Positions 37,561 through 47,370 of a DNA stretch of 64,000 nucleotides are shown here, in pieces. This stretch comes from Acinetobacter pittii ATCC 19004 = CIP 70.29 (GTDB taxonomy: Bacteria > Pseudomonadota > Gammaproteobacteria > Pseudomonadales > Moraxellaceae). How positions within the stretch are numbered: position 1 is the first letter of the stretch; each line of letters begins with the position of its first letter. The notes under the pieces are model-generated. The model had not been told where the DNA came from, did not search any database, and was given only the letters and a program-made list of their open reading frames with translations. Made by a program: the position numbers and the translations under genes. Location of the stretch: assembly GCF_000369045.1 (NCBI RefSeq), contig NZ_KB849786.1, forward strand, positions 603,906-667,905, read 5' to 3'.

Positions 37561-39831
37561 TTACTTTTCTTGTTGTTGGATTTCAGCAACAGTTAAAGCA
37601 GTCATATTGATAAGACGACGAGTTGTTGCTGTAGGTGTCAAAATATGAACAGGTTTTGCTGCACCAAGTAAAATTGGACCAATAGTAACGTTGTTACCAG
37701 AAGTTGCTTTCAACAAGTTAAATGAAATATTTGCTGCATCTAGGTTTGGCATAATGAGCAAGTTTGCCGAACCTTTGAAACGTGAGCCAGGGAATGCAAA
37801 TTGACGAATGTTTTCGTCTAATGCTGCATCACCGTGCATTTCACCTTCAACTTCAAGCTCAGGAGCTTGCTCAGATAAAATACGATAAACTTCACGCATT
37901 TTTTGAGCACTTGAGTCAGTCTGGTCACTACCAAAACTTGAATGAGAAAGCAGGGCTACACGCGGAGTAATACCAAAACGACGTACTTCTTCAGCTGCTA
38001 AAATAGTCATTTCAGCAAGTTGTTCAGCAGTCGGGTTTGTATTTACGTATGTATCAGCAATAAACAAGTTACGATCTTCAAGCATTAATGCATTTAAGGT
38101 GAAGAAGTTATTCATACCTTCTTTTAGACCGATGACATTGCGTACAAAGTCAAGGTGAATGTTATAGCTACTGTAAGTACCACATAACATACCGTCTGCT
38201 TTACCGAATTTAACCAGTAGAGATGCAATTAATGTTGAACGGCGACGTGCTTCACGTTGAGCATATTCAACAGTAATACCTTTGCGTTGCATAGTTTGAT
38301 AGTAGTCTTTCCAAAACTCTTCATACATCGGGTTTTGTTCTTGATCTACAATCTCAATGTTTACGCCATGTTGTAAACGTAAGCCTAATTTTTTGATATT
38401 AGCTTCAATTACAGCAGTACGACCTACTAAAATTGGTTTAGCTAAATCTTCATCAACTGCGATTTGCACTGCACGTAATACGCGCTCATCTTCACCTTCA
38501 GCATATGCGATGCGTTTAGGATCAGTTTTTGCTTGAGCAAAAATCGGTTTCATCAAGAATGCAGAGTTATAAACAAACTCAGATAATTTTTGACGGTATG
38601 CAGAGAAATCTTCGATCGGACGAGTTGCAACACCTGAATCCATTGCAGCTTTAGCAACAGCAGGGGCAATTTCTAAAATTAAACGTTGATCAAGTGGACG
38701 TGGAATTAAGTAGTCACGGCCAAATGAAGCAGATTTTTCGCCATAAGTTGCTGCATCTGCTTCTACGTGTGCCATACGTGCAATTGCATGTACACATGCA
38801 ATTTTCATGTCTTCATTAATCGTTGTTGCACCAACGTCAAGCGCACCACGGAAAATGTAAGGGAAACATAATGCGTTGTTTACTTGGTTTGGATAGTCAG
38901 AACGACCAGTTGCCATGATTACATCAGGACGTACTTCATGTGCATGTTCAGGTAAAATTTCTGGATCTGGGTTTGCCAAAGCAAAAATAATAGGGTTCTC
39001 AGCCATCTGTTTCACCATTTCTTTGGTGAGAATACCAGCAGCAGAAAGACCCAAGAACATATCAGCACCAGCCATTACTTCATGTAACTGAGTCGCTTTA
39101 ATGTCTTGAACATAACGTTTTTTCGATTCATCCAAGCCTTCACGTGAAGTAGTGAGTAGACCGCGAGAATCGGCAACAATGATATTTTCTTTATTTACGC
39201 CTAAAGCACAAAGTAAATCTAAACAAGAAAGGGCAGCAGCGCCTGCACCTGAAGCTACAATTTTGATTTCATCAATTTTCTTATTTACAAGTTGCAATGC
39301 ATTAAGCAAAGCTGAACCTACAATGATACTTGTACCGTGTTGATCGTCATGGAATACAGGAATTTTCATGCGTTCGCGAAGTTTCTTTTCGATATAGAAA
39401 CATTCTGGCGCTTTAATATCTTCGAGGTTGATACCACCGAAAGTTGGCTCAAGAGAGGCAACAATATCTACAATTTTATCTGGATCGTTTTCTGCAATTT
39501 CGATGTCAAATACGTCAACACCAGCAAACTTCTTGAAAAGTACGCCTTTACCTTCCATTACAGGTTTAGACGCTAATGGTCCAATATTACCTAAACCAAG
39601 AACAGCTGTACCGTTACTGACTACGGCAACCAAGTTTCCGCGAGCTGTATATTTAGCAGCAGCAGATGGATCACGCTCAATCTCTAAACATGGCGCAGCA
39701 ACTCCTGGTGAGTAGGCTAAAGCCAAATCTCGTTGGTTGACAAGTTGCTTACTTGGGGTGACGCTGATTTTCCCTGGGTTTGGATATTCATGGTAATTTA
39801 AAGCGGCCTGTTTTAAAGATTGATCGTCCAT
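37561..39831 (-). CDS. maeB: NADP-dependent malic enzyme with phosphotransacetylase-like domain
   Basis: Oxidatively decarboxylates malate to pyruvate, giving NADPH. The 756-residue protein has the two-part MaeB layout: a malic enzyme half ([60 protein letters not shown], and a Rossmann stretch [16 protein letters not shown]) and, from about 430, a phosphate acetyl/butyryltransferase-like half ([39 protein letters not shown]). That half is usually regulatory, binding acetyl-CoA. The start is ATG 39831 (MDDQSLKQ) with GAGA upstream. It ends in a hairpin shared with cca. Confidence 0.95.
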   Translation of the reverse strand: MDDQSLKQAALNYHEYPNPGKISVTPSKQLVNQRDLALAYSPGVAAPCLEIERDPSAAAKYTARGNLVAVVSNGTAVLGLGNIGPLASKPVMEGKGVLFKKFAGVDVFDIEIAENDPDKIVDIVASLEPTFGGINLEDIKAPECFYIEKKLRERMKIPVFHDDQHGTSIIVGSALLNALQLVNKKIDEIKIVASGAGAAALSCLDLLCALGVNKENIIVADSRGLLTTSREGLDESKKRYVQDIKATQLHEVMAGADMFLGLSAAGILTKEMVKQMAENPIIFALANPDPEILPEHAHEVRPDVIMATGRSDYPNQVNNALCFPYIFRGALDVGATTINEDMKIACVHAIARMAHVEADAATYGEKSASFGRDYLIPRPLDQRLILEIAPAVAKAAMDSGVATRPIEDFSAYRQKLSEFVYNSAFLMKPIFAQAKTDPKRIAYAEGEDERVLRAVQIAVDEDLAKPILVGRTAVIEANIKKLGLRLQHGVNIEIVDQEQNPMYEEFWKDYYQTMQRKGITVEYAQREARRRSTLIASLLVKFGKADGMLCGTYSSYNIHLDFVRNVIGLKEGMNNFFTLNALMLEDRNLFIADTYVNTNPTAEQLAEMTILAAEEVRRFGITPRVALLSHSSFGSDQTDSSAQKMREVYRILSEQAPELEVEGEMHGDAALDENIRQFAFPGSRFKGSANLLIMPNLDAANISFNLLKATSGNNVTIGPILLGAAKPVHILTPTATTRRLINMTALTVAEIQQQEK

Positions 39832-40067
39832 CTGAGTCTCTATTTGATACAAAAAAGCAAACTAGTCAAATTGCTCATTTAGGGAGAGGCAACTCACTTC
39901 TTTAACTACGCTTTAATTTTTACCAATTAAGAGAATAGTAGACGAATTGCCAATAGCCCCGTGGTGAGCTAAATGCTAAAGAATATAACACTACTTCTTT
40001 ATTTCTCACAGTCAAAAACGCTCATTTTTGGAAAAAGCAGCATAGGTAAAGTAGATGATTGGAACAA

Positions 40068-42920
40068 TTAAGAAATATGCGGATTTGTTTGTAGATAAGG
40101 AATAATCTGCTCGGCAGGAATAGGGCGACTAAAGAAATAGCCTTGTAAAAAATCACATTGTTGTTTTTGTAGATAGGTGACTTGTTCTTTTGTTTCTACA
40201 CCTTCAGCAACCAGTTTAAGTCCCATACTTTTACCCATCGCGATCATTGCATTTACAATAGCTTCTTGTTTGTGATCACCAATTTTAGAAATAAAAGCAC
40301 GATCAATTTTTAATACGTCAATTGGGTACTCTGTCAAATAGGCTAAAGAGGAATAACCCGTACCAAAGTCATCTAAAGCAATTGAGATATCTCGTTGTTT
40401 TATCGCGTGTAATAGTGTTTTTACATTGGCAGTATTATCTAGAAGGGCTGACTCTGTAATTTCAAGTTCGAGATCTGAACCTTGAATATTATATTTTTGC
40501 AAAACCTCATCTAAGTCATTGAGTAATAAGCCTCGATGTATTTGTTGAGCGACAATATTTACAGAGACTTGAATATTGATATAACCAGCATTTTTCCACT
40601 CTTGGAGTTGCTTTCCAACTTTATCTAAAACAACTTTCCCAATATCTGAGATCAGGCTACTACGCTCAGCAAAAGGTATAAACATATTTGGCAGGATTAA
40701 TCCTTTTTCAGGATGCTGCCAACGAATGAGTGCTTCAAAACCGATAATCGATTGATCGTTTATATTAATTTTGGGCTGGTAATAAATGACAAATTCATCA
40801 TTTTGAATGGCTTTACGTAGCTCTTGCTCTAAATCGGCAGTTTTATATGAGTGATTTGTTTTATTGCAGTAATAGCAAATTGTATTACCACCTAAACGTT
40901 TTGCCTCGGAAAGAGCTTGCTCTGCATGATTGTTGAGATGATCAATTTGCCTGCCATGTTCAGGAAAACATGCAACACCGATAGATGCAGTAATAAAATA
41001 TTCGTGATTATCAATGTAAAAAGGTGCATTGAGTGCTTGTAAAATGTTTTGGCAATATTGCTCAACATTTGGATGAATTGGCGAAATTTCATAAATGATT
41101 GCAAAATCATCACTATTTAAATAGGCGACTAAAATCGCATTGATATTGATTAAGCGTAATCTTTGTGCGAACTGTTTAAGTAATTCATCACCACTATCAT
41201 TATTTAAAAATTCATTGAAAGCTCGGAAGCGGTCAATATTCACCCGTATTAATGCTAAATTTTTAATGTTATATGAAGGGTTTACAAGATATTGATGTAA
41301 TTGATTGTAGTAGTAAAGACGATTAGGCAGATGGGTGAGGCTATCGTAGTTTTTTAAGTAAGATAGATGTTGCTCTTGGCGCTTTTGCTCAGTGAGGTCA
41401 CGTGCAAATCCAATATAATTGGTAATTTGATTGAATTCATCTTTGACCACATTGATATGCAACCATAAATATACGCTTTTGCCAGAACTAAACTTTTCAT
41501 CAAACTGGCCCATATATTCTCCTGTCTCCAGAAGTTGTTGCGTTATTGATGTATGAAACTGTTGTTGCAATTCTTTTTGATTAATTGTAATGCTAAATAG
41601 TTCTTTATTCAGAAGTTCTGACTTAGAAAATCCGGTTAATTTTTCGTAGTAGGGATTTACATCAATATAGTTTAGGTGCTCATCTAAAATAAATATTCCT
41701 TCTGCAGCTTGCTCGAGCACAATTGCAGATAGCCTTAGATGTTCTTGATCCTTCTTCTCTTGATGTATATCACGGGTCATTCCCACCATACGAAGCGCTT
41801 TTTGTGTTTTGGGATCTCTAGTGATGACACGGCCTACATCATGAATCCATCTCCAAGAACCATCTCGACGTAAAATTCGAAAGGTGATATTAAAATGATC
41901 TGTAACGCCTTCCAAATGTTGTTTTAAACGTTCATCAAAAAGTTTTTTATCGCTTGGGTGTATACGATCTAATATCGTGTTGAGATGAATAACGGCGGTT
42001 TGAGTTTGTTTTTGTTGATCGAAAAATGTAATTTCCAATCTTTGACTTTCAATATCCCAATCCCAAGGCCGAATACCCGCTGTTTCATGTGCAAAAGCTA
42101 AATTATAGTGATGGCTTTCGAGTTGCTCATTCATTTTAGTGAGGTCATAGGTACGTTCACGTACTTTTTGCTCAAGTAAATGGTTATTAAATTGGAGCTG
42201 GGCTTCAATATCTTTGGACTTATTCACTTCTTGTTGGAGTTGTACACATAATTCTTCAGCCCATTGGGTGTGCTGGTCTGAAATTTGAACGAGCTGTTTA
42301 TTTTTTAATAATAATTGAGAGGTCTTTTGGTAATTACGTTGAGTTGCATATGCACAAAGCACAGTTGCGACAAAGGTGAGGTTATAGGCGAAATAAAAAG
42401 GTAACTGAGTAATTGGATTATGTGTGAATTGAGCAATTAGTAGAGGGACAGTGCTAGGAATAAATAATAGATAAAAATATCGGGGTTGTTGGGTTAAAAA
42501 AGTAAGGCCAATGATATGAGCCGAAGTAATAAATAAAGCAATTAAAATATGAGCATCTGGTAGTGCAATTAATTCAGGAGGTAGATAAAAATGAATAATT
42601 GTGACATTTATTCCAATTAAAATTCCTGAGAATAAACAAATACTTTGTAAGATACGATCAGCTTTTTTTGTAAAATCAATCGTGCGATAGTGAGTTAAGA
42701 TGTTGGGAATAAATAATAAGCAGACAAGAGCGACGACGGTAAGGCCAATAGACCAGCTAAATATTGTTATTGTAGATGAAAAATAGTAAGAAAAAATACC
42801 ATATGAAATGAGGCACAGTAATATCAGGCTAATTAAATACCAGCGGATATATTGAGTTGAAAGTTTCAGCTGTTCAATTTTTGTTTGATGCTGTAGATAT
42901 TCTTCCTGAAGCCCAGACAT
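40068..42920 (-). CDS. Membrane PAS-GGDEF-EAL protein, probable c-di-GMP phosphodiesterase
   Basis: A 950-residue signalling protein. Order: about six membrane spans (24-200), a coiled-coil linker (205-270), PAS fold (about 275-395 with PAC-like WRWIHDVGRVITRDPKTQ), a second PAS (about 400-515), a GGDEF domain (about 520-680) and an EAL domain (about 690-945). The cyclase signature is degraded to NSDDF (in AYLNSDDFAIIYE), so synthesis of c-di-GMP is unlikely. The EAL domain is complete: FEALIRWQHP, the Asn in SVNIVAQQIH, Glu in LEITESAL, ALDDFGTGYSSL, VLKIDRAFI and AEGVET. So it probably degrades c-di-GMP in answer to a signal at the PAS or membrane part. It is a single gene with no neighbour to suggest the signal. 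Confidence 0.88.
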   Translation of the reverse strand: MSGLQEEYLQHQTKIEQLKLSTQYIRWYLISLILLCLISYGIFSYYFSSTITIFSWSIGLTVVALVCLLFIPNILTHYRTIDFTKKADRILQSICLFSGILIGINVTIIHFYLPPELIALPDAHILIALFITSAHIIGLTFLTQQPRYFYLLFIPSTVPLLIAQFTHNPITQLPFYFAYNLTFVATVLCAYATQRNYQKTSQLLLKNKQLVQISDQHTQWAEELCVQLQQEVNKSKDIEAQLQFNNHLLEQKVRERTYDLTKMNEQLESHHYNLAFAHETAGIRPWDWDIESQRLEITFFDQQKQTQTAVIHLNTILDRIHPSDKKLFDERLKQHLEGVTDHFNITFRILRRDGSWRWIHDVGRVITRDPKTQKALRMVGMTRDIHQEKKDQEHLRLSAIVLEQAAEGIFILDEHLNYIDVNPYYEKLTGFSKSELLNKELFSITINQKELQQQFHTSITQQLLETGEYMGQFDEKFSSGKSVYLWLHINVVKDEFNQITNYIGFARDLTEQKRQEQHLSYLKNYDSLTHLPNRLYYYNQLHQYLVNPSYNIKNLALIRVNIDRFRAFNEFLNNDSGDELLKQFAQRLRLININAILVAYLNSDDFAIIYEISPIHPNVEQYCQNILQALNAPFYIDNHEYFITASIGVACFPEHGRQIDHLNNHAEQALSEAKRLGGNTICYYCNKTNHSYKTADLEQELRKAIQNDEFVIYYQPKININDQSIIGFEALIRWQHPEKGLILPNMFIPFAERSSLISDIGKVVLDKVGKQLQEWKNAGYINIQVSVNIVAQQIHRGLLLNDLDEVLQKYNIQGSDLELEITESALLDNTANVKTLLHAIKQRDISIALDDFGTGYSSLAYLTEYPIDVLKIDRAFISKIGDHKQEAIVNAMIAMGKSMGLKLVAEGVETKEQVTYLQKQQCDFLQGYFFSRPIPAEQIIPYLQTNPHIS

Positions 42921-43054
42921 AAGATTTTTCTATCCTATTTTTTTACATATATACAGAAAGAATCTGATTTATCAGTGAAAAAGAATTTGAAATTTTATTC
43001 ATACAATAAAAGTAAGTTAACTTTAAATAATGATTTAATCAATGTGCAGAGAAC

Positions 43055-43777
43055 TTAGGTGGATAAAAATCGATAATTTAAAATAGACAAGGCAACAACA
43101 GGGGCAGTTTCTGTACGCAAAACTCGGTCACCAATGCACCAGTTCATAAATCCAGCTTGATTGGCTTGGGTAATTTCATTTTCACTTAGGCCACCTTCTG
43201 GGCCAATCAATAAGGCAAGTTCAGGCTGTATTCCCGCCAATACATCTTTTTGTTCTTTTTCTGGTGCTAAAACAAATTTAGATTGAGGAAGCTCAGAAGA
43301 ACTTAACCATTCATGAAGAGAAATAGGCGCTAATACTTCTGGAACTAAGTTCAAGCCACATTGTTCACATGCTGCAATTGCAACAGCTTGCCAATGATCT
43401 AATTTTTTTTGATCGCGGTCGTATTTTAAGCGCATTTCACAACGCTCACTTGTTAGCAATTGAATCTGACTTACACCCAATTCAGTGGCTTTCTGAATGG
43501 CATAATCCATTCGATCGCCTTTACTCATGACTTGACCTAAAACAGCTTTAAAAGGGGCATCACGGTTTGCAGGGTTAAAATTCTCAATGGTGACAAACGC
43601 ATTTTTTTTATTAATTTCTGTCAAAGTCGCGAGATATTCCCCACCTTGTCCATTAAATAGAGTCGCTTGTTCTTGTAGTTGTGCACGTAAAACACGCACC
43701 CAATGATGGAATACTGATTCTGTCAGTTGAATTGTTGAGCCAACTGTAAGTTCAGTTTCGATAAAAAAACGGTTCAT
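43055..43777 (-). CDS. rsmE: 16S rRNA m3U1498 methyltransferase
   Basis: Methylates U1498 of 16S rRNA. The 240-residue SPOUT protein starts MNRFFIETELTVG and has VLRAQLQEQATLFNGQGGEYLATL in the N-terminal PUA-like domain, then the knotted C-terminal domain: VMSKGDRMDYAIQKATELGVSQIQLLTSERCEMR, the AdoMet loop LLIGPEGGLSENEI and the final LGDRVLRTETAPVVAL-type sequence. It begins 18 bases after metF ends and is on the same strand, so it is probably co-transcribed with metF. Confidence 0.95.
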   Translation of the reverse strand: MNRFFIETELTVGSTIQLTESVFHHWVRVLRAQLQEQATLFNGQGGEYLATLTEINKKNAFVTIENFNPANRDAPFKAVLGQVMSKGDRMDYAIQKATELGVSQIQLLTSERCEMRLKYDRDQKKLDHWQAVAIAACEQCGLNLVPEVLAPISLHEWLSSSELPQSKFVLAPEKEQKDVLAGIQPELALLIGPEGGLSENEITQANQAGFMNWCIGDRVLRTETAPVVALSILNYRFLST

Positions 43778-43795
43778 TGGGTGCGCCTTACAAAA

Positions 43796-44632
43796 TTAAT
43801 TTAAACCAAGATCAACAACGAGTTGACGAGTTGGTTCGATTTGATTCATTGAATAGAAGTGTAAGCTTGGCGCACCACCTGCAATAAGGCGTTCACACAA
43901 CTTAACAACAACTTCATGACCGAAAGCTTTAATACTTTCACTGTCATCACCATAGGCTTGTAATTGCTTACGGATCCAGCGAGGAATTTCAGCACCCGTA
44001 CCGTCTGCAAAGCGAATTAAGTTGCTTGCATTGGTAATAGGCATGATTCCTGGAGCCACCGGAATGTTAATTCCAGCTTGCTCTAAACGCTCTATAAAAT
44101 AAAAGTAAGAATCTGGATTAAAGAAGAATTGAGTAATTCCTGCATTGGCACCAGCTTGTACTTTTTCAATAAAACGTTGAATATCTGAATCAAGATTTTC
44201 AGCTTGAGGATGCATTTCTGGATAAGCTGCAACTTCAATATGAAAATGCTCACCTGAGTGCTCACGAATAAAACGTACTAAATCCTGTGCGTACGGAAGT
44301 TCCCCAAGTCCAACCTGACCAGAAGGTAAGTCACCGCGTAAAGCAACAATACGGTTAATGCCTTGAGCTTTATATAAATCCAGTAACTCAGCAATACGAG
44401 CTTTATCATCACCAATACAAGAAAGGTGAGGTGCAACTGGTGTACCTTTACCATTGAAATCATCAATAGCAGCTAGAGTACGTTCGCGAGTAGAACCACC
44501 AGCCCCATAAGTAATTGAGAAAAACTCAGGGTTCAGAAGTTGTAATTCTTGGTGAACAATACGAAGTTTTTCAGCACCAGCATCAGTTTTTGGTGGAAAA
44601 AACTCAAAAGAAATAGGTGTACGTTTAGTCAT
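43796..44632 (-). CDS. metF: 5,10-Methylenetetrahydrofolate reductase
   Basis: Reduces methylene-THF to methyl-THF, the methyl donor for methionine synthesis. The 278 residues from ATG 44632 (AAGGATTTGAC before it) match the E. coli-type FAD enzyme. Segments: ISFEFFPPKTDAGAEKL, FFSITYGAGGSTRERTL, NRIVALRGDLPSG, EVAAYPEMHP, FITQFFFNPDSYFYF-type and PVAPGIMPITN. A longer frame upstream runs into the ahcY terminator and is not coding. The gene sits downstream of ahcY, which feeds homocysteine to the same cycle, but a terminator lies between, so metF may depend on read-through or a promoter of its own. Confidence 0.95.
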   Translation of the reverse strand: MTKRTPISFEFFPPKTDAGAEKLRIVHQELQLLNPEFFSITYGAGGSTRERTLAAIDDFNGKGTPVAPHLSCIGDDKARIAELLDLYKAQGINRIVALRGDLPSGQVGLGELPYAQDLVRFIREHSGEHFHIEVAAYPEMHPQAENLDSDIQRFIEKVQAGANAGITQFFFNPDSYFYFIERLEQAGINIPVAPGIMPITNASNLIRFADGTGAEIPRWIRKQLQAYGDDSESIKAFGHEVVVKLCERLIAGGAPSLHFYSMNQIEPTRQLVVDLGLN

Positions 44633-44663
44633 GTCAAATCCTTGTAAACAGCGAAACATTTTA

Positions 44664-44697
44664 GAAAAAAGGGCAGTCGGTTCACCGTCTGCCCTTA
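44664..44697 (-). terminator. Terminator between ahcY and metF
   Basis: AAGGGCAG and CTGCCCTT (with an inner CGG/CCG) pair, followed on the minus strand by six Ts. It ends most ahcY transcripts just before metF. Confidence 0.8.
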
Positions 44698-44702
44698 AGT
44701 TC

Positions 44703-46085
44703 TTAGTATTTGTAAGCGTCAGACTTGAATGGTCCCTCAACAGCTACACCTAAATAATCGGCTTGCTCTTGAGTTAACTGGGTAAGTACACCACCGAAAC
44801 CTGCAACCATTGCAGCGGCAACTTCTTCGTCAAGTTTCTTAGGAAGAACTTCTACACGAATTTTTGCAGCTTTTTCATTTGCAGGAAGATCAGCAAATTT
44901 CTCTTGGAATAAGTGAATTTGACCTAAAACTTGGTTAGCAAAAGAACCATCCATTACACGTGATGGGTGACCAGTTGCATTACCTAGGTTTACAAGGCGA
45001 CCTTCAGAAAGAAGGATAAGGTAGTTATTTTCATCTTCTGAACGATAAACTTGGTGAACTTGTGGCTTAACTTCAACCCACTTGTAACCACGTAAATAAG
45101 CCGTGTCGATTTCTGTATCAAAGTGACCGATGTTACATACAACTGCACCAGCTTTTAAGCTGTCTAACATTGCTGCATCACACACGTGGTAGTTACCAGT
45201 TGTTGTTACAACAAGGTCAGTGTTGCCAAGAAGATCGTGGTTAATATCTTCTTTTTTGCCTGTTTGTACGCCGTTCTTGTATGGAGATACAACTTCATAG
45301 CCGTCCATACATGCTTGCATTGCACAAATTGGGTCAACTTCAGTTACACGAACGATCATGCCTTCTTGACGTAAAGATTGAGCAGAACCTTTACCTACGT
45401 CACCATAACCAACTACAAGTGCACGGCGACCAGACAAAAGCATGTCAGTTGCACGTTTGATTGCGTCATTTAATGAGTGACGGCAACCATATTTGTTGTC
45501 GTTTTTAGATTTAGTAACTGAGTCATTTACGTTAATTGCAGGAACTTTCAAAGAACCGTCTTTCCACATTTCGATAAGACGTTGAACACCTGTTGTAGTT
45601 TCTTCGGTAATACCGTGAATACGTTCTAAAAGAGTAGGGTATTTTTCATGAACAAGAGCAGTTAAGTCACCGCCATCGTCCAAGATCATGTTGGCATCCC
45701 AAGGTTGGCCATTTACATTGATCTGTTGCTCTAAACACCATACGTATTCTTCTTCAGTTTCACCTTTCCAAGCAAAAACTGGAATACCGCGAGCAGCAAT
45801 TGCAGCAGCAGCATGGTCTTGAGTAGAGAAAATGTTACATGATGTCCAGCGTACTTCAGCACCTAATTCAACAAGCGTTTCAATAAGAACAGCTGTTTGA
45901 ATAGTCATGTGAATACAACCAAGAATTTTTGCGCCAGCAAGTGGTTTAGAAGCTGCATAGCGTTTACGTAAGCCGATCAAAGCTGGCATTTCTGCTTCAG
46001 CAAGTTTGATTTCTTTACGGCCGTAATCAGCAAGAGAGATGTCAGCAACTTTGTAATCTGTAAATGAAGCATTAACCGCGTTCAT
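44703..46085 (-). CDS. ahcY: S-adenosylhomocysteine hydrolase
   Basis: Splits S-adenosylhomocysteine into adenosine and homocysteine, removing the inhibitor left by methylations. The 460-residue protein has the long bacterial form. Signatures: [25 protein letters not shown] ([17 protein letters not shown]), [58 protein letters not shown] with the NAD-site Lys, [15 protein letters not shown] (Rossmann) and the C-terminal ...SDAYKY that reaches the neighbouring subunit. The TAGGAG ribosome-binding site lies eight bases before ATG 46085. An SAH-binding riboswitch occupies the leader, so expression should rise when SAH accumulates. metF and rsmE follow. Confidence 0.97.
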   Translation of the reverse strand: MNAVNASFTDYKVADISLADYGRKEIKLAEAEMPALIGLRKRYAASKPLAGAKILGCIHMTIQTAVLIETLVELGAEVRWTSCNIFSTQDHAAAAIAARGIPVFAWKGETEEEYVWCLEQQINVNGQPWDANMILDDGGDLTALVHEKYPTLLERIHGITEETTTGVQRLIEMWKDGSLKVPAINVNDSVTKSKNDNKYGCRHSLNDAIKRATDMLLSGRRALVVGYGDVGKGSAQSLRQEGMIVRVTEVDPICAMQACMDGYEVVSPYKNGVQTGKKEDINHDLLGNTDLVVTTTGNYHVCDAAMLDSLKAGAVVCNIGHFDTEIDTAYLRGYKWVEVKPQVHQVYRSEDENNYLILLSEGRLVNLGNATGHPSRVMDGSFANQVLGQIHLFQEKFADLPANEKAAKIRVEVLPKKLDEEVAAAMVAGFGGVLTQLTQEQADYLGVAVEGPFKSDAYKY

Positions 46086-46122
46086 CAGGATCTCCTAGGA
46101 AAAAATAGTATTGATCATTCTG

Positions 46123-46223
46123 TTCGCGGATGCCGTTGTTGGTTAAAACGACTGTTTAACCGATCGTCGAGCCTGGCAAATTGATCTTTAGTGCCGATCA
46201 ATTGTCGCAGCATCCCTCGACTA
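46123..46223 (-). promoter_or_regulatory. S-adenosylhomocysteine (SAH) riboswitch controlling ahcY
   Basis: Read on the minus strand, the leader has GTCGAGGGATGCTGCGAC, then a variable GATC-bounded hairpin, GCCAGGCTCGAC closing the first helix, a second variable hairpin (GGTTAAA...TTTAACC), and AACAACGGCATCCGCG, whose GGCATCC pairs back to GGGATGC. This order and the GAGG...GCCAGGCUC and CAACGGC elements are those of the SAH riboswitch class (Rfam RF01057), known upstream of ahcY in proteobacteria. It ends about 38 bases before the ahcY start. Confidence 0.88.
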
Positions 46224-46306
46224 GCGAAACATTGTACTTGGAAAAGCTTTTAGTGCCAATCCAGTTTTGTTTATTATCTGCGTAATTATCACTTTAGATT
46301 CTAATT

Positions 46307-46843
46307 ATGGCATTAAATATTCCCGAGTCGTTGGCAAGCCTAGATTCAAACTGTGGCGTTTTTGCAGTTTGGATGGTGCTTCAGCATCATGGAGTACAAA
46401 TTGATGTGGATGAGCTGATTAATGTTTGCCGACACGATGAAGGAGGCACCTATACTATTGCCTTAGCTGTCGCTTTAAAGAAACTAGGATTTGAGGTGTC
46501 ATTTCATTCAGATGAGGATCCTAGCATTAGCCAAAGCGAACGTATGAGCTATAAAGAAGCAAAGGTATTAAGAATTCCAACTGGACCGGCGCTGAGCTAT
46601 CAAGATATTCAAGTTGCAATTCAAAACGGAAAAATGGTGATTGTGTACTACGATACTTTAGAAGGTGTTGGAAATCAGTCGCTCATTTATTCTATAGATC
46701 AAAATGAAATCTGCTTTTTTGATAGTTTTGAACCGATGTCAGCGGCAGTTTTTGAAAAGCAGCGTCAAGTAGAGGGGATTTGCCGTCAGGCTATTGTGAT
46801 TGATGATCGTAATTTTCAGATGCATTCATCCAAATTGAATTAG
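46307..46843 (+). CDS. C39-peptidase-like protein, catalytic His not evident
   Basis: A 178-residue cytoplasmic protein (no signal peptide). The N-terminus has the bacteriocin-type C39 cysteine motif, SNCGVFAVWMVLQHHG with Cys16, followed by YTIALAVALKKLGFEVSFH, which fits the fold. In C39 peptidases the next catalytic residue is a His in a GHxxV segment; at the matching place here the sequence is GVGNQSLIYSI (about 121-130), with Asn-Gln instead, and then Asp in CFFDSFEP (about 139). The protein may therefore be a non-catalytic relative. It is divergent from ahcY and has no transporter or toxin gene beside it. Role unknown. Confidence 0.65.
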   Translation: MALNIPESLASLDSNCGVFAVWMVLQHHGVQIDVDELINVCRHDEGGTYTIALAVALKKLGFEVSFHSDEDPSISQSERMSYKEAKVLRIPTGPALSYQDIQVAIQNGKMVIVYYDTLEGVGNQSLIYSIDQNEICFFDSFEPMSAAVFEKQRQVEGICRQAIVIDDRNFQMHSSKLN

Positions 46844-46846
46844 ATA

Positions 46847-46875
46847 AAAAGAGCCAGTAGAGTGCTGGCTCATAT
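46847..46875 (-). terminator. Terminator of the carboxymuconolactone decarboxylase-family gene
   Basis: GAGCCAG and CTGGCTC pair around a seven-base loop; the T-run is on the minus strand, so it serves the minus gene. Confidence 0.75.
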
Positions 46876-46880
46876 TGAAG

Positions 46881-47264
46881 TTATTGTTGTTGATATTCTT
46901 GAATCACTTCTAAAGCAGCGCGAAAAGCTTCTTGTGTAGCAGGGGCGCCGCAATATGGCAGGCTGTGCAATAAAGTTTCTTGAATCTCTTCAACTGTACA
47001 ACCATTGTTAAGTGCACCACGAACATGGCCTTTGAGTTCAGTTGGTGATTTTAGTGCCGTGAGCATTGCCAAAGTAATTAATGAGCGATATTTACGAGGT
47101 AGCACACCTTCACGTTGCCAAGTCGATCCCCATGCATGCTCGTTAATCCAGTCTTGCACAGGCTGGGTAAAGGGTACGGTATTTTCTTGTGCACGCTTTA
47201 CAAAAGCTTCCCCCATCACTTCTGTGCGAACTTTTAATCCATTTTCGTAATCTTGCTTAGACAT
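46881..47264 (-). CDS. Carboxymuconolactone decarboxylase family protein (PcaC-like)
   Basis: A 127-residue alpha-helical protein close in length to PcaC (about 130), the gamma-carboxymuconolactone decarboxylase of the protocatechuate path. Family segments: GLKVRTEVMGEAFVKRA, WGSTWQREGVLPRKYRSLITLAMLTAL, ELKGHVRGALNNGCTVEEIQETLLH and YCGAPATQEAFRAA. It lies alone, not in a pca operon, so it may be an isolated paralogue with another substrate. There is no CxxC pair as in the AhpD branch of the family. An AGGAG stretch precedes the ATG. Confidence 0.85.
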   Translation of the reverse strand: MSKQDYENGLKVRTEVMGEAFVKRAQENTVPFTQPVQDWINEHAWGSTWQREGVLPRKYRSLITLAMLTALKSPTELKGHVRGALNNGCTVEEIQETLLHSLPYCGAPATQEAFRAALEVIQEYQQQ

Positions 47265-47276
47265 TAATTTCTCCTA

Positions 47277-47308
47277 AAAATAAAAGCGTCGATTGACGCT
47301 TTTATGGC
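47277..47308 (-). terminator. Terminator of fadE
   Basis: AAAAGCGTC and GACGCTTTT pair around a four-base loop and are followed by a T-rich tract on the minus strand. Confidence 0.85.
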
Positions 47309-47370
47309 TGTTTATTAATTAATGCGAATCAAAAATGATTGCAATAGTGAATTAGTGGAGGCATCAGTCA

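Noticed and set aside
44633..44740. An N-terminal extension of metF by 36 codons
   Set aside because: The extra codons run through the ahcY terminator and lack any homology; ATG 44632 has a good ribosome-binding site and begins the conserved protein.
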